Positions 8,925-17,952 of a stretch of 64,000 nt of DNA are shown here, piece by piece; position 1 is the first letter of the stretch, and each line of letters starts with the position of its first letter. The notes below the pieces were generated by a model. It saw only the letters and a list, made by a program, of their open reading frames with translations. It was not told the DNA's origin and ran no database searches. The DNA is taken from contig NZ_CP022415.1 of NCBI RefSeq assembly GCF_002222635.1, forward strand, positions 1,736,001 through 1,800,000. Direction: 5' to 3'. A program made the position numbers and the translations under genes. Source of the DNA: Pseudosulfitobacter pseudonitzschiae. Its GTDB lineage: Bacteria; Pseudomonadota; Alphaproteobacteria; Rhodobacterales; Rhodobacteraceae.

Positions 8925-9809
8925 ATGGACGCTTTTGGCCCACTTGAACTGTCTGCGGTCAACCCGCACCGGCCTGTGCTGATTGCAGGGCCGACCGCGT
9001 CTGGCAAATCCGGACTGGCGCTGGCCATCGCCGAAGCGCAGGGCGGTGTGATCGTGAATGCAGACGCCAGCCAGATTTACGACTGCTGGCAAGTGGTCAC
9101 CGCACGTCCCGGTGACGCCGATCTGGCCCGCGCGCAGCATCTGCTGTATGGTCATGTGGCCTATGATGCGCCCTATTCTGCCGGCCATTGGCTGCGCGAG
9201 GTTGCCCCGTTGCTGTCCAATGGCAAGCGTCCGATCATCGTGGGTGGTACGGGGCTGTATTTCACCGCACTAACCAACGGCCTGGCCGAAATCCCCGCCA
9301 CGCCGGATGAATTGCGCAAATCCGCAGATTCGATTCCCTTGGAAAAGCTGCTGGCCGCACTTGATCCCGAAACCACTGCACGCATCGACGTCAACAACCG
9401 CGCGCGGGTCCAGCGCGCGTGGGAGGTGCTTCATGCCACGGGGCGCGGGCTGGCCGCATGGCATAACGACACCCCGCCGCCTTTGCTGCCTGACGGGTCC
9501 GCCACCTGCATCGCGTTGGCCAGCCCGCCCGACTGGCTGAACGCACGCATCGCGCAGCGGTTCGACATGATGCTGAAGGGCGGTGCGCTGGACGAAATTG
9601 CAGCAATGCGCGACCGCTATGATCCCGTGCTGCCCAGTTGCCGCGCGATTGGCGTGCCCGAGTTGATGGCCCACGCATGCGGCAAGATCACGCTGGAGGC
9701 GGCACGCGATGCGGCGGTGATTGCCACGCGCCAATATGCCAAGCGCCAACGTACTTGGCAGCGGTCGAAAATGGCGCACTGGCAATGGGTTGACCCTTCG
9801 ACGGGCTGA
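8925..9809 (+). CDS. miaA: tRNA dimethylallyltransferase
   Basis: MiaA transfers a dimethylallyl group to A37 of tRNAs reading UNN codons. The 294-residue product has the P-loop GPTASGKS at residues ~22-29, the [11 protein letters not shown] motif that recognises tRNA, and [18 protein letters not shown] and a C-terminal [14 protein letters not shown] follow. It is divergent from pyrH, with a short 93-base gap. Somewhat shorter than the E. coli enzyme, but typical for alphaproteobacteria. The pathway uses dimethylallyl diphosphate, made by the MEP route that includes dxr nearby. Confidence 0.95.
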   Translation: MDAFGPLELSAVNPHRPVLIAGPTASGKSGLALAIAEAQGGVIVNADASQIYDCWQVVTARPGDADLARAQHLLYGHVAYDAPYSAGHWLREVAPLLSNGKRPIIVGGTGLYFTALTNGLAEIPATPDELRKSADSIPLEKLLAALDPETTARIDVNNRARVQRAWEVLHATGRGLAAWHNDTPPPLLPDGSATCIALASPPDWLNARIAQRFDMMLKGGALDEIAAMRDRYDPVLPSCRAIGVPELMAHACGKITLEAARDAAVIATRQYAKRQRTWQRSKMAHWQWVDPSTG

Positions 9810-9850
9810 CGTCGATTTCACTATCGCCACATTCTTGCCATCAATATGGG

Positions 9851-9886
9851 GATATATGCCCTCGATATTGCAATTACAGGATATTG
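9851..9886 (+). promoter_or_regulatory. GATAT repeats before the AraC-type regulator
   Basis: GATATAT at 9851, then GATATTG at 9864-9870 and again at 9880-9886 (16-base period), just before the preferred start at 9903. The AT-rich stretch contrasts with its surroundings. It may be promoter or autoregulatory sequence, which would argue against the alternative start at 9846. Confidence 0.35.
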
Positions 9887-9902
9887 GCATATAGATGGCC
9901 CT

Positions 9903-10703
9903 ATGACCCTAGGTGCCATCCGTATCAGCACTATCTCACCTGCGGGTGGCGCCCATGACTGGCGCTGGACGCTTGCGCATGACCTTCCCTATCATCTTTT
10001 GATCTGGACCACACGCGGTCAGGGGCGGCTGTTGCTGAACGGCACGCGGCGCGGCGTGGGGGCGCACAATGCGATCTTTGTGCCTGCGGACGAGCTTTTT
10101 GCTCTGGAGTTGAGCCGTCAAAGTCTCGGGCTGATGGCGATCATCCCTGTGGGCACCGATGTACGTCTGCCCCAAACCCCGCGCCAACTGCGCCTGCGCG
10201 AAACCGGCCCGATCTCGGAATTGACCGGATTTCTGGACGCCGCACAGCGTGAGGCCACAGCGCAGCGCAGTCTGACGCAGGATGCGCTGGACGGCTATAT
10301 GGCGCTGGTTTCGGTCTGGCTGCGCCGCCAGATGGCCGAAGACGACCACCTGCCGCAGAAACTGAACGGTGCCGCACGGCTGTCAGCGCGGTTTTGTGCG
10401 CGTGTGGCGCAGCATTACGCCAACGGAATGTCCGTGGCCGAACACGCCCAAGAACTGGGCGTGACCGGCACCCATCTGGCCCGCGCCTGCAAAGCGGCCA
10501 CCGGCCACACGGCTGCCGACATTCTAAGCCAGCGCATCCTGCACGCTGCCCGCACAGCCCTGACCGACACAGACGTGCCGATGCAAGACATCGCTCGGCA
10601 TCTGGGCTTTGGCAGTGCTGCCTATTTCACCCGCTATATCCAGACGCAAACCGGCAAGACCCCCAGCCAACTGCGCAAATCAGGCATCACCCGCGGCACC
10701 TAG
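9903..10703 (+). CDS. AraC-family transcriptional regulator
   Basis: The product is 266 residues from the ATG at 9903. The N-terminal half looks like a cupin-type sensing domain (AHDLPYHLLIWTTRGQGRLL). The C-terminal ~100 residues are an AraC double helix-turn-helix, with VAEHAQELGVTGTHLARACK as the first and MQDIARHLGFGSAAYFTRYI followed by GKTPSQLRK as the second. An in-frame ATG at 9846 is possible, but its extra residues (MGIYALDIAITGYWHI) look like translated promoter. It lies upstream and in the same direction as the ABC transporter genes, and an 11-bp direct repeat sits between them, so control of that transporter is a fair inference. The ligand is unknown. Confidence 0.88.
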   Translation: MTLGAIRISTISPAGGAHDWRWTLAHDLPYHLLIWTTRGQGRLLLNGTRRGVGAHNAIFVPADELFALELSRQSLGLMAIIPVGTDVRLPQTPRQLRLRETGPISELTGFLDAAQREATAQRSLTQDALDGYMALVSVWLRRQMAEDDHLPQKLNGAARLSARFCARVAQHYANGMSVAEHAQELGVTGTHLARACKAATGHTAADILSQRILHAARTALTDTDVPMQDIARHLGFGSAAYFTRYIQTQTGKTPSQLRKSGITRGT

Positions 10704-11045
10704 ACCGGCTGGCACTGGACCGGACCAAATCGCCAATGTCGCTTTCAGACATGAAAAATGTCGCTTTTGGGCTCAAATTTCCCAATCCTTTCGTTGACGC
10801 GCGGACTGCATTGTTGCCTGATGGTACAACAAACTTGCAATTGGCCCGCCGTGCGCCACCTCTCATGGACGCTCTGGCACAGGCTTTGAAACAGGGCAGT
10901 CTAACAGGAAGCCAAATCGCCACCCATCCGGTGCAACCGCTCGTAGACACCACGCGGCCAGTTCACCATAAAAACGGCCAAGCCTTTAGGCCAGCCAACA
11001 CGACAAGCGGGATCAACCCGTTTCAGCCTACCGACAGGGGCATAC
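10704..11045 (+). promoter_or_regulatory. 342-base gap before ABC operon, with direct repeat AATGTCGCTTT
   Basis: No convincing gene is present. The sequence AATGTCGCTTT occurs at 10735-10745 and again at 10757-10767, a perfect direct repeat with a 22-base period. Between and within them is the dyad GACAT-GAAAA-ATGTC (10748-10762). Two half-sites on one DNA face about two turns apart is the usual arrangement bound by AraC-type regulators. A binding protein gene, which would be expected at the head of such an ABC operon, is absent. Confidence 0.5.
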
Positions 11046-12092
11046 ATGGGACTATTTATACTCAGACGTCTGGGCGTGATGATCGTGACGGCCTTGTGCC
11101 TGACCTTTGTCGTGTTCTTCCTGACAAATCTTTATCCGAACCTTGAAAAGCTGGCCAAAACCCAAGGCAACTTTCGCATGTCGGACGAAGCCGTGGAAAG
11201 TTATCTGAGCAAACGCGGATATCTGGACCCGATGCCGTTAAAATTCGGTCGATGGCTGGGCGTTGTCCCCGGTTGGGTGACCCAGGCGCCCGACGGCACC
11301 GTGACGGGCCGCTGTTTTGCCCAAAACACACTCGCCGAAGACCGCCCCACCTTTTGCGGTGTGCTGCAAGGCAACTGGGGCAAGTCCACTGTGTTCAACG
11401 ATGACGTCGGCACCATAGTCATGGAAAGGCTGGGTCTGACGGGCAAACTGATGGGCTTTGTCCTGCTGGTCATGGTGCCCTCGTCCCTGCTGATCGGGGT
11501 TCTGGCGGGGATGCGCGAAGGCTCGCCGCTGGACCGGACGCTGTCGACCTTCTCGATCTCGACCACGGCCACGCCGGAATATGTATCGGGGGTGATCTTT
11601 ATCGCAGTCTTCTCGTCCTCGGCCTTTGAGCTGAAGTGGTTCAAAGGGTCGGCCACATCAGCGATGGAAAACGCGACCTTCGAAAACTTTACCCTGCCGG
11701 TGCTGACCATTGCCCTGTACGGCATGGGCTATATCGCCCGCATGACCCGCGCGTCGATGACCGAGGTGATGACCGCACAGTATATCCGCACAGCACGCCT
11801 AAAGGGTGTGAGCTTCCGCAATATCGTCATCAAGCACGCCCTGCGCAACGCGCTGATCGCCCCGTTCACGGTAATCATGCTGCAAATTCCGTGGCTGCTG
11901 AACGGCGTGGTGATCGTGGAAACCCTATTCAACTACAAGGGCTTTGGCTGGGTTCTGGTACAGGCGGCGGGCAACAATGACATCGAACTGTTGCTGGCAG
12001 TGTCGGTCGTGTCGGTGATCGTAGTGCTGCTGACGCAGCTGATCTCGGACATCGGCTATGTCATTCTCAATCCACGCATCCGCATTTCATAA
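11046..12092 (+). CDS. Peptide-type ABC transporter permease (DppB/OppB family)
   Basis: This is the first inner-membrane subunit of an importer of the peptide/nickel/opine type. The 348-residue product starts with the family's MGLFILRRLGVMIVTALCLTFVVFFL helix (shown here in part), followed by a ~100-residue periplasmic insert. The permease core comes next, with the EAA-type loop YIRTARLKGVSFRNIVIKHA that contacts the ATPase. ACAGGGGCA precedes the ATG. The gene ends 14 bases before the second permease. The substrate cannot be read from the sequence. Confidence 0.9.
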   Translation: MGLFILRRLGVMIVTALCLTFVVFFLTNLYPNLEKLAKTQGNFRMSDEAVESYLSKRGYLDPMPLKFGRWLGVVPGWVTQAPDGTVTGRCFAQNTLAEDRPTFCGVLQGNWGKSTVFNDDVGTIVMERLGLTGKLMGFVLLVMVPSSLLIGVLAGMREGSPLDRTLSTFSISTTATPEYVSGVIFIAVFSSSAFELKWFKGSATSAMENATFENFTLPVLTIALYGMGYIARMTRASMTEVMTAQYIRTARLKGVSFRNIVIKHALRNALIAPFTVIMLQIPWLLNGVVIVETLFNYKGFGWVLVQAAGNNDIELLLAVSVVSVIVVLLTQLISDIGYVILNPRIRIS

Positions 12093-12106
12093 GGCAGGTC
12101 TGTTAG

Positions 12107-13576
12107 ATGGAACAATTGACATGGACTGGTGCCCTGAGCGGGCTGAATGTGGTCTTTTTTACTTTGGCGCTGGCGCTGGCGGTGTCGGTTCTGGCCAGCA
12201 TTGCGGTGTCGCTGCTTGCCCGCGACACCGGACCGCTGGGCATCAACGCCGACGGCACGCTGATGGCCCCAACAGGTTTGACAGGGCTGACGGCCAAGGC
12301 CCGCAAATACAGTTTTCTGGCGCTGATCGCGCTGGTGCTGGTCTATGTGGCTGGTGGGGTCATACTGGGCCCGCAAGCAGGCATCATCGGTGGTCTGTCA
12401 CGCAACATGCTGCCGGTCTGGGTCGCGCTGATCGTGCTGTTTGCGGTGTCGATCACATTTAAAGGCAAGCTGGGACTGTACGGCAAGCTGTTTGACAGCA
12501 CCATCGGCATGATCGGCTTTGGTCTGGTGATGTTCTGGGTTTTCGCGGGAATCATGGGCGGGCCGTTCGACATGCTGGTCACCCACGACCCGCTGAGCCA
12601 GTTTTCGGGCATGAAAAACAAACTGCCCGGCACGGCGCTGAACGGGGCCGAAGCGGACGATTATCAATGGTTCCTGCTGGGCGGTGACAATCTGGCGCGC
12701 GATGTGTTCTCGCGGCTGATCAAAGGCGCGTGGATCGTGGTCAAGATCGCACCGATGGCGACGCTGTTTGCCTTTATGGTGGGCATCACGCTGGGTCTGC
12801 CTGCGGGATACTACGGTGGACGGCTGGACACATTCCTGTCGTTTCTGGCCAACCTGATCCTCGCCTTTCCGGTGATCTTGCTGTTCTACCTGCTGGTCAC
12901 GCCCGAAATCGTCGTTACCGGCATTCCCAACTACATGGCGGCGGTGTTGTTTGCCTTTCCCATCGTGTTCTGCGCGGTGCTGCTGAACGCGCGCTTTTAC
13001 ACCCAGCCGTCGGTGCGCACACCGCTGCTGATCGTGGTGCTGGGCGGGCTGGTCTGGGCCTATCTGGCGCTGATTTCGACCAATGGGTCGATCGTGGCCA
13101 ATGACAGCTACCGCATTCCGGGGCTGCCAGCGTTTGTAGACTGGATTGACATGGATGGCGGCCTGCTGACCGTTTTCGTGGCCGTGGTCTTTGTCAACGC
13201 GCCCACGGTGTTCCGGATCGTGCGCGGCCTCGCGCTGGACATCAAGACGCGCGACTATGTGGCGGCGGCGCAAACCCGAGGCGAAGGTCCGTGGTACATC
13301 ATGCTGTGGGAAATCCTGCCCAATGCACGCGGTCCGCTGATCGTCGATTTCTGCCTGCGGATTGGATACACCACTATCTTGCTGGGCACCTTGGGCTTTT
13401 TTGGTCTGGGGCTGGAGAGCGAAAGCCCCGATTGGGGGACCACGATCAACTCGGGGCGGCGGTTGCTGTCGCTCTACCCCCATGCGGCGCTGGTGCCTGC
13501 CTTTGCGCTGATGACACTGGTGCTGGGGCTGAACCTGTTGGCCGATGGCTTGCGCGAGGAATCCTTGCGCGATTGA
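12107..13576 (+). CDS. Peptide-type ABC transporter permease (DppC/OppC family)
   Basis: The second inner-membrane subunit, 489 residues. That is longer than a usual DppC (about 300) because of an N-terminal extension with several extra hydrophobic segments (residues ~1-160). The core begins near the DNLARDVFSRLIKGAW motif typical of this family, and the EAA loop is RDYVAAAQTRGEGPWYIMLW. It ends GLNLLADGLREESLRD, the standard DppC tail. It lies between the first permease and the fused ATPase in one operon. The extended N-terminus marks a subfamily, but I cannot name the substrate. Confidence 0.9.
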   Translation: MEQLTWTGALSGLNVVFFTLALALAVSVLASIAVSLLARDTGPLGINADGTLMAPTGLTGLTAKARKYSFLALIALVLVYVAGGVILGPQAGIIGGLSRNMLPVWVALIVLFAVSITFKGKLGLYGKLFDSTIGMIGFGLVMFWVFAGIMGGPFDMLVTHDPLSQFSGMKNKLPGTALNGAEADDYQWFLLGGDNLARDVFSRLIKGAWIVVKIAPMATLFAFMVGITLGLPAGYYGGRLDTFLSFLANLILAFPVILLFYLLVTPEIVVTGIPNYMAAVLFAFPIVFCAVLLNARFYTQPSVRTPLLIVVLGGLVWAYLALISTNGSIVANDSYRIPGLPAFVDWIDMDGGLLTVFVAVVFVNAPTVFRIVRGLALDIKTRDYVAAAQTRGEGPWYIMLWEILPNARGPLIVDFCLRIGYTTILLGTLGFFGLGLESESPDWGTTINSGRRLLSLYPHAALVPAFALMTLVLGLNLLADGLREESLRD

Positions 13577-13604
13577 CACAAGATGCGTCCGGGGGGCGCG
13601 TTTC

Positions 13605-13650
13605 GGGGGCGCTGCCCCCGGACCCCCGGGAAATTTACCGCCAAAAGAAG
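13605..13650 (+). repeat. Dispersed GC-rich palindromic repeat, copy 1
   Basis: GGGGGCGCTGCCCCC at 13605-13619, followed by GGACCCCCGGG and a tail ending CCGCCAAAAGAAG. A related copy in the opposite orientation lies near 27553-27604. It sits between the second permease and the ATPase start. Such repeats are common between genes in Rhodobacteraceae (from memory), but whether this one moves or acts in RNA stability is unknown. Confidence 0.55.
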
Positions 13651-13684
13651 CCCGCAAGGGCGCTGTGGCAAGGGAGAACTACAC

Positions 13685-15769
13685 ATGGTCAAAGACGCAT
13701 ATGACGGCCCCATTCTAGAGATCGACAAGCTGTCGATTTCGTTTTTCACGCGGCTGCGAGAAATTCCTGCAGTGATGGATTTTTCTGTCAGCATACAACC
13801 GGGCGAAGCCGTGGGTCTTGTGGGTGAAAGCGGCTGTGGCAAGTCCACCGTAGCCTTGGGAGTGATGCAGGATCTGGGTGTGAACGGACGGGTCGTGGGC
13901 GGGTCAATCAAGTTCAAGGGCCGCGATCTGGGCGCGATGACCCAAGACGAGTTGCGCGACATTCGCGGGTCTGAAATTGCGATGATCTATCAGGAACCGA
14001 TGGCGTCGCTGAATCCCGCGATGAAAATCGGACACCAGTTGATGGAAGTACCGATGATCCACGCTGGTATGAGTCAGGCAGAGGCCCGCGAACGCGCATT
14101 GCAGGTCGTAACGGATGTGAAACTGCCCGACCCCAAACGGATTCTGGACGCCTATCCGCACCAGCTATCAGGCGGGCAACAACAGCGGATCGTGATCGCG
14201 ATGGCGCTGATGTCCGAGCCGTCCTTGCTGATTTTGGACGAGCCCACCACCGCACTGGACGTGACAGTAGAAGCGGCAGTGGTCGAACTGGTCAAGGATC
14301 TGGGCAAGAAATACGGCACCTCGATGCTGTTCATCAGCCACAACCTTGGGCTGGTGCTGGAAACCTGCGACCGAATCTGCGTGATGTATTCGGGCGAGGC
14401 GGTCGAGCGTGGCAGCATCGAGGATGTCTTTGACGAGATGCAGCACCCTTATACGCAGGCTTTGTTCAGGTCGATCCCGCTGCCCGGAGCGGACAAGAAC
14501 GCGCGGCCGCTTGTCGCCATTCCGGGCAACTTTCCCCTGCCGCACGAGCGGCCACAGGGCTGCAATTTTGGCCCGCGCTGCGATTACTTCGAAGCGGGGC
14601 GTTGTGATCAGGGCGATATTCCGATGTTTCCCGTGCCCGGTGACGATGTGCACAACACCCGCTGTCTGCGGTTTGCGGAGATCGACTGGCAGGCGCCGCT
14701 GGCGCTGGCCGAGGTCAAGACCAAGGGCGAGATTGGCGACGTGGTGCTGAGGATGGACAATCTTAAGAAATATTACGAAGTGGCGGCCAATGCCCTGTTC
14801 GGCAGCGTGGCGACCAAGGTGGTCAAGGCCAACGAGACACTGAGTTTCGAGGCACGCGAATCCGAGACGCTGGCGATTGTCGGTGAAAGCGGCTGCGGCA
14901 AGTCGACCTTTGCCAAAGTGCTGATGGGGCTGGAGACAGCGACCGAAGGGACGATCACCCTTGGGGATCGCGAAATTCAGGACATACCGATCGAAAAACG
15001 CGACACGCAGACCGTTGCCGATGTGCAGATGGTGTTCCAGAACCCCTTTGACACGCTGAACCCGTCGATGACGGTGGGGCGCCAGATCATCCGCGCGCTT
15101 GAGGTGTTCAAGGTCGGCAAGAACGAAGGCGAGCGGCGCACGCGAATGCTGGAACTGCTGGATCTGGTGAAGCTGCCGCGCGAATTCGCAGGCCGGATGC
15201 CACGCCAGCTGTCCGGCGGGCAAAAGCAGCGTGTCGGGATTGCACGCGCCTTTGCGGGGGATGCGCGGATTGTGGTGGCGGACGAGCCTGTCTCGGCGTT
15301 GGATGTGTCGGTTCAGGCGGCTGTGACCGACCTGCTGATGGAAATCCAGCGCACGCATAAGACCACGCTGCTGTTCATCAGCCACGACCTGAGCATTGTG
15401 CGCTATCTCGCGGATCGTGTGATGGTGATGTATCTGGGCCACGTGGTCGAACTGGGCACCACCGAACAGGTGTTTTCGCCCCCCTACCACCCCTACACCG
15501 AGGCGCTGCTGTCTGCCGTGCCCATTGCCGACACGCGGGTGAAGAAAAAACACATCGTGCTTGAGGGAGAAATTCCCTCGGCGATGAACCCGCCATCGGG
15601 CTGTCCGTTCCAGACACGGTGCAGGTGGAAATCGCAGGTGCCGGACAATCTGTGCGAGACCGAGGTGCCCCCCCTGCGTGACATGGCTGCGGGCCATCAG
15701 GTGAAATGCCACCTAGACGAGGATAAATTTACGCAGATGGAGCCGGTGATTCAGATCGCGGCGGAATAA
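13685..15769 (+). CDS. Fused double ATPase of peptide-type ABC transporter (DppD-DppF fusion)
   Basis: This 694-residue protein holds two complete ATP-binding cassettes in one chain. The first has Walker A GESGCGKST near residues 48-56, signature LSGGQQQR and Walker B LLILDEPTT. The second has Walker A GESGCGKST, signature LSGGQKQR and Walker B IVVADEPVS. Each is followed by the oligopeptide-type C-terminal zinc-like Cys motif (GCNFGPRCDYFEAGRC and GCPFQTRCRW). It energises uptake through the two upstream permeases. The start is the ATG at 13685 with AGGGAGAA before it. The frame is open upstream only through the GC-rich repeat. Confidence 0.93.
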   Translation: MVKDAYDGPILEIDKLSISFFTRLREIPAVMDFSVSIQPGEAVGLVGESGCGKSTVALGVMQDLGVNGRVVGGSIKFKGRDLGAMTQDELRDIRGSEIAMIYQEPMASLNPAMKIGHQLMEVPMIHAGMSQAEARERALQVVTDVKLPDPKRILDAYPHQLSGGQQQRIVIAMALMSEPSLLILDEPTTALDVTVEAAVVELVKDLGKKYGTSMLFISHNLGLVLETCDRICVMYSGEAVERGSIEDVFDEMQHPYTQALFRSIPLPGADKNARPLVAIPGNFPLPHERPQGCNFGPRCDYFEAGRCDQGDIPMFPVPGDDVHNTRCLRFAEIDWQAPLALAEVKTKGEIGDVVLRMDNLKKYYEVAANALFGSVATKVVKANETLSFEARESETLAIVGESGCGKSTFAKVLMGLETATEGTITLGDREIQDIPIEKRDTQTVADVQMVFQNPFDTLNPSMTVGRQIIRALEVFKVGKNEGERRTRMLELLDLVKLPREFAGRMPRQLSGGQKQRVGIARAFAGDARIVVADEPVSALDVSVQAAVTDLLMEIQRTHKTTLLFISHDLSIVRYLADRVMVMYLGHVVELGTTEQVFSPPYHPYTEALLSAVPIADTRVKKKHIVLEGEIPSAMNPPSGCPFQTRCRWKSQVPDNLCETEVPPLRDMAAGHQVKCHLDEDKFTQMEPVIQIAAE

Positions 15770-15770
15770 A

Positions 15771-15800
15771 TCAGGGCCGCAACGGATGCCACGGCCCTGA
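15771..15800 (-). terminator. Terminator between ABC operon and small periplasmic protein gene
   Basis: Nine-bp stem TCAGGGCCG/CGGCCCTGA with a 12-base loop. It is flanked by AAAA on one side and by TTTATT on the minus-strand exit side. The genes converge here, so it could serve both, but the minus strand has the better T-tract. Confidence 0.65.
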
Positions 15801-15812
15801 AAAACAGATCAG

Positions 15813-16319
15813 TTACTTGGATTTATCAATGCGCGCGATATCGGGGATGTTTTCGACAACATTGTCGACCAGCGCCAAAATCATCGCCTGATAAAAGTCG
15901 TCACGCCCCGGGGCCACGTAAATCACGCCGTCTTGGGGGGTGTCGGCGGTCATCGCCTTGATAAAGACCGGATAGGTCTCGGCGTTGATCTCGCCGTTGT
16001 CGTCCGTGTAGTTGATCGTGGCGACCAGCTCGTTGAACTCGGCGCTGTCCGGAAGCACGGAATCGCCATCAAGCAACACGCCTTTGATCTCGACCTTGAT
16101 CTGCGGATCACCTGCGTCTCCGGTCAGATCAATACGCTCGGCGATCATGCGGGTCACGTCTTCTTCGATCTGGGGGTAGTATTGCATGGCGTTTGCGCCG
16201 ACGTTTTCGGTCAGGTCTGCTTTGACGTTCACTTTGGAAATCGGGGTCGCGGCGAAGGCGCCCAGCGGCAACAGAGCGATGGCAGTGGCTGCGGTCAGTT
16301 TTGCAATTGTCGATTTCAT
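15813..16319 (-). CDS. Secreted protein of unknown function, 168 aa
   Basis: The product has a clear signal peptide (MKSTIAKLTAATAIALLPLG, cleavage after AFA). The ~145-residue acidic mature part shows VNVKADLTENVGANAMQYY, repeated beta-type segments and no cysteines. No catalytic motif is apparent and I do not recognise the family. GGAGCAAGACA gives a good ribosome binding site before the ATG at 16319. It stands alone, convergent with the ABC operon, with a terminator after it. A periplasmic location is inferred from the signal peptide. Confidence 0.85.
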   Translation of the reverse strand: MKSTIAKLTAATAIALLPLGAFAATPISKVNVKADLTENVGANAMQYYPQIEEDVTRMIAERIDLTGDAGDPQIKVEIKGVLLDGDSVLPDSAEFNELVATINYTDDNGEINAETYPVFIKAMTADTPQDGVIYVAPGRDDFYQAMILALVDNVVENIPDIARIDKSK

Positions 16320-16623
16320 TGTCTTGCTCCTTTCAGGGCCGTGATGGCCTGAGGTGTGCTGACAAACGGCGGTGGGGGCGTTATGGTTCCGAAAGGCGTA
16401 GCAATAGGAGAAGCTGGGAGCTGAAAACTTGAAGAACGAGCTTCAATCTACTGTATTTTATACATAATTACACTTGAAAGATAAGGAAAATCCACGCTTG
16501 TCAGAATAATCAGGATGGCGGGAACCTGCCGGTTTGGCCCCTCATCGACGCTAAACCGCCGAACGGGCCGCGTCGAAACCTGTGCTGCGCAGCAAGATCA
16601 TCAGCGCAGCGCCACCAGACCGC
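16320..16623. other. 304-base intergenic stretch
   Basis: It holds the promoter region of the secreted protein gene, with an AT-rich core around 16440-16500, and the sequence downstream of the transglycosylase gene. Near 16588-16615 is an imperfect hairpin with GCTGCGC/GCGCAGC arms. I see no gene. Confidence 0.5.
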
Positions 16624-17208
16624 CTAGCTGCCCCAGATGACTTTGACGTAGTTCTGGGTTTCTTTGTAGGGTGGCACACCCTTGTGGCGCTTAACCGCGC
16701 CGGGGCCTGCGTTATAGGCCGCCAGCGCCAGCCTCCAACTGCCGAAGGTACGGTATTGTTGGCTGAGATAGCGCGCGCCACCGTCAAGGTTTTCGTGCGG
16801 ATCGCTTGGGTCGACACGCAGCCGCCGCGCGGTTGCGGGCATCAATTGCGCCAGACCCAGCGCGCCCTTGTGCGATTTTGCCGAGGGGTTCCAGCCGGAT
16901 TCCTGCTGGATCAGCCGCAAAAACAAATCTTCTGGCACCCCGTGACGGCGCGCGGCATCGCGGGCGGCGGCCAGGTAGATACCTTTGTACTTGCCGCTAT
17001 AGGCGGGATTTACATCCCATTTCGTCGGCGTGTTCACCTTTGGCGGCTGCAATCTGACCGAAGCGGTGTATTGCTGCGAGGCCCGTGTATCGAGTACTTT
17101 TGTCTGCGATCCGAACAGCTTGCTTCGGCTGCGCGTTGAAAACACATCCGCATGTGCAGCGCCCGCCACTGTTGCACCGATCACCAGCGCCGAAATCCAT
17201 ACGCGCAT
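16624..17208 (-). CDS. Soluble lytic transglycosylase-like protein (SLT domain)
   Basis: Lytic transglycosylases cut the MurNAc-GlcNAc bond of peptidoglycan, leaving an anhydro end. The 194-residue product has a signal peptide ([20 protein letters not shown]). The SLT domain has the catalytic Glu in [10 protein letters not shown], followed by [13 protein letters not shown] and the [18 protein letters not shown] motif of family 1. I chose the ATG at 17208. A longer frame to 17268 adds residues before the signal peptide. It is divergent from ssb across a 200-base gap and short enough to be a stand-alone periplasmic enzyme. Confidence 0.93.
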   Translation of the reverse strand: MRVWISALVIGATVAGAAHADVFSTRSRSKLFGSQTKVLDTRASQQYTASVRLQPPKVNTPTKWDVNPAYSGKYKGIYLAAARDAARRHGVPEDLFLRLIQQESGWNPSAKSHKGALGLAQLMPATARRLRVDPSDPHENLDGGARYLSQQYRTFGSWRLALAAYNAGPGAVKRHKGVPPYKETQNYVKVIWGS

Positions 17209-17364
17209 ATTTCCCAGCCCCCCAAAGATACAAAGCCCGCACGGCTCTGGTTTCACTCGTGGCGGCACTATACTTTATCTGATGGTTGCGACCACCCCTT
17301 TAGATCCGATTCCCGTTAGGCATCTGTTTACGATGTTCGGGCCAATCTGTAGGTTGTCACGACC

Positions 17365-17383
17365 GTTCGGGAATCGCCCGAAC
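17365..17383 (+). promoter_or_regulatory. Dyad upstream of ssb
   Basis: Perfect 7-bp inverted repeat GTTCGGG-AATCG-CCCGAAC, 26 bases before the ssb ATG. GTTCGGG also occurs at 17335. It does not match the alphaproteobacterial LexA box (GTTC-N7-GTTC). It could be an operator or a 5' RNA hairpin. Confidence 0.4.
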
Positions 17384-17408
17384 GGGAACGAATGAGTGAG
17401 AGGACATC

Positions 17409-17915
17409 ATGGCTGGCTCAGTGAACAAAGTGATCCTAATCGGCAATCTGGGCCGTGATCCCGAAGTGCGCAGTTTCCAGAACGGCGGCAAGGTGTGCAA
17501 CCTGCGCATTGCCACTTCGGAAAACTGGAAAGACCGCAACACCGGCGAACGCAAAGAGCGGACCGAATGGCATTCGGTTGCGATCTTTAACGAAGGTCTG
17601 GTGCGCGTGGCCGAGCAATACCTGAAAAAGGGCTCGAAAGTGTATATCGAGGGTCAGTTGCAGACCCGCAAATGGCAAGACCAGTCCGGTCAGGACCGCT
17701 ATTCGACCGAAATTGTATTGCAAGGATTCAACAGCACGCTGACCATGCTGGACGGCCGCGATGGCGGCGGCGGCGGGGGCGGGGGCAACTACGGCGGCGG
17801 CGGGTCCAACTATGACAGCGGCCCGTCCGATGACCGTTTTGGCGGCCAGTCGTCCGGTGGCGGAGGCAATGCGCCAACGCCTTCGCGTGATCTGGACGAT
17901 GAAATTCCGTTCTAA
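17409..17915 (+). CDS. ssb: Single-stranded DNA-binding protein
   Basis: SSB coats single-stranded DNA in replication and repair and recruits partner proteins through its tail. The 168-residue product has the OB fold at residues 1-110 (beginning [18 protein letters not shown], with [20 protein letters not shown]). A Gly-rich flexible linker follows (residues ~115-155), and the acidic tip DDEIPF binds partners such as exonuclease I and PriA. Length and layout are typical. It converges with aroB, and a hairpin spans the boundary. Confidence 0.97.
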   Translation: MAGSVNKVILIGNLGRDPEVRSFQNGGKVCNLRIATSENWKDRNTGERKERTEWHSVAIFNEGLVRVAEQYLKKGSKVYIEGQLQTRKWQDQSGQDRYSTEIVLQGFNSTLTMLDGRDGGGGGGGGNYGGGGSNYDSGPSDDRFGGQSSGGGGNAPTPSRDLDDEIPF

Positions 17916-17924
17916 GCTTTCCGG

Positions 17925-17952
17925 TCTGCGCGACGTCTAGCCGTCGCGCAGA
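17925..17952. terminator. Shared hairpin between ssb and aroB
   Basis: Perfect 11-bp stem TCTGCGCGACG/CGTCGCGCAGA with a 6-base loop that contains the aroB stop codon. It lies 10 bases after the ssb stop. There is no T-tract, so it may act as an RNA 3'-end stabiliser rather than a strict terminator. Confidence 0.5.

Noticed and set aside
10394-11146. 250-codon frame across the AraC-type gene end and the gap
   Set aside because: Out-of-frame reading of the regulator gene running into the intergenic region; no coherent protein.
12398-15712. Long minus-strand frames opposite the permease and ATPase genes
   Set aside because: Antisense shadows of high-GC coding DNA, rich in Arg, His and Gln and without domain motifs.
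17365-17383. SOS (LexA) box upstream of ssb
   Set aside because: The site is an inverted repeat GTTCGGG/CCCGAAC and does not show the GTTC-N7-GTTC direct spacing of alphaproteobacterial LexA.
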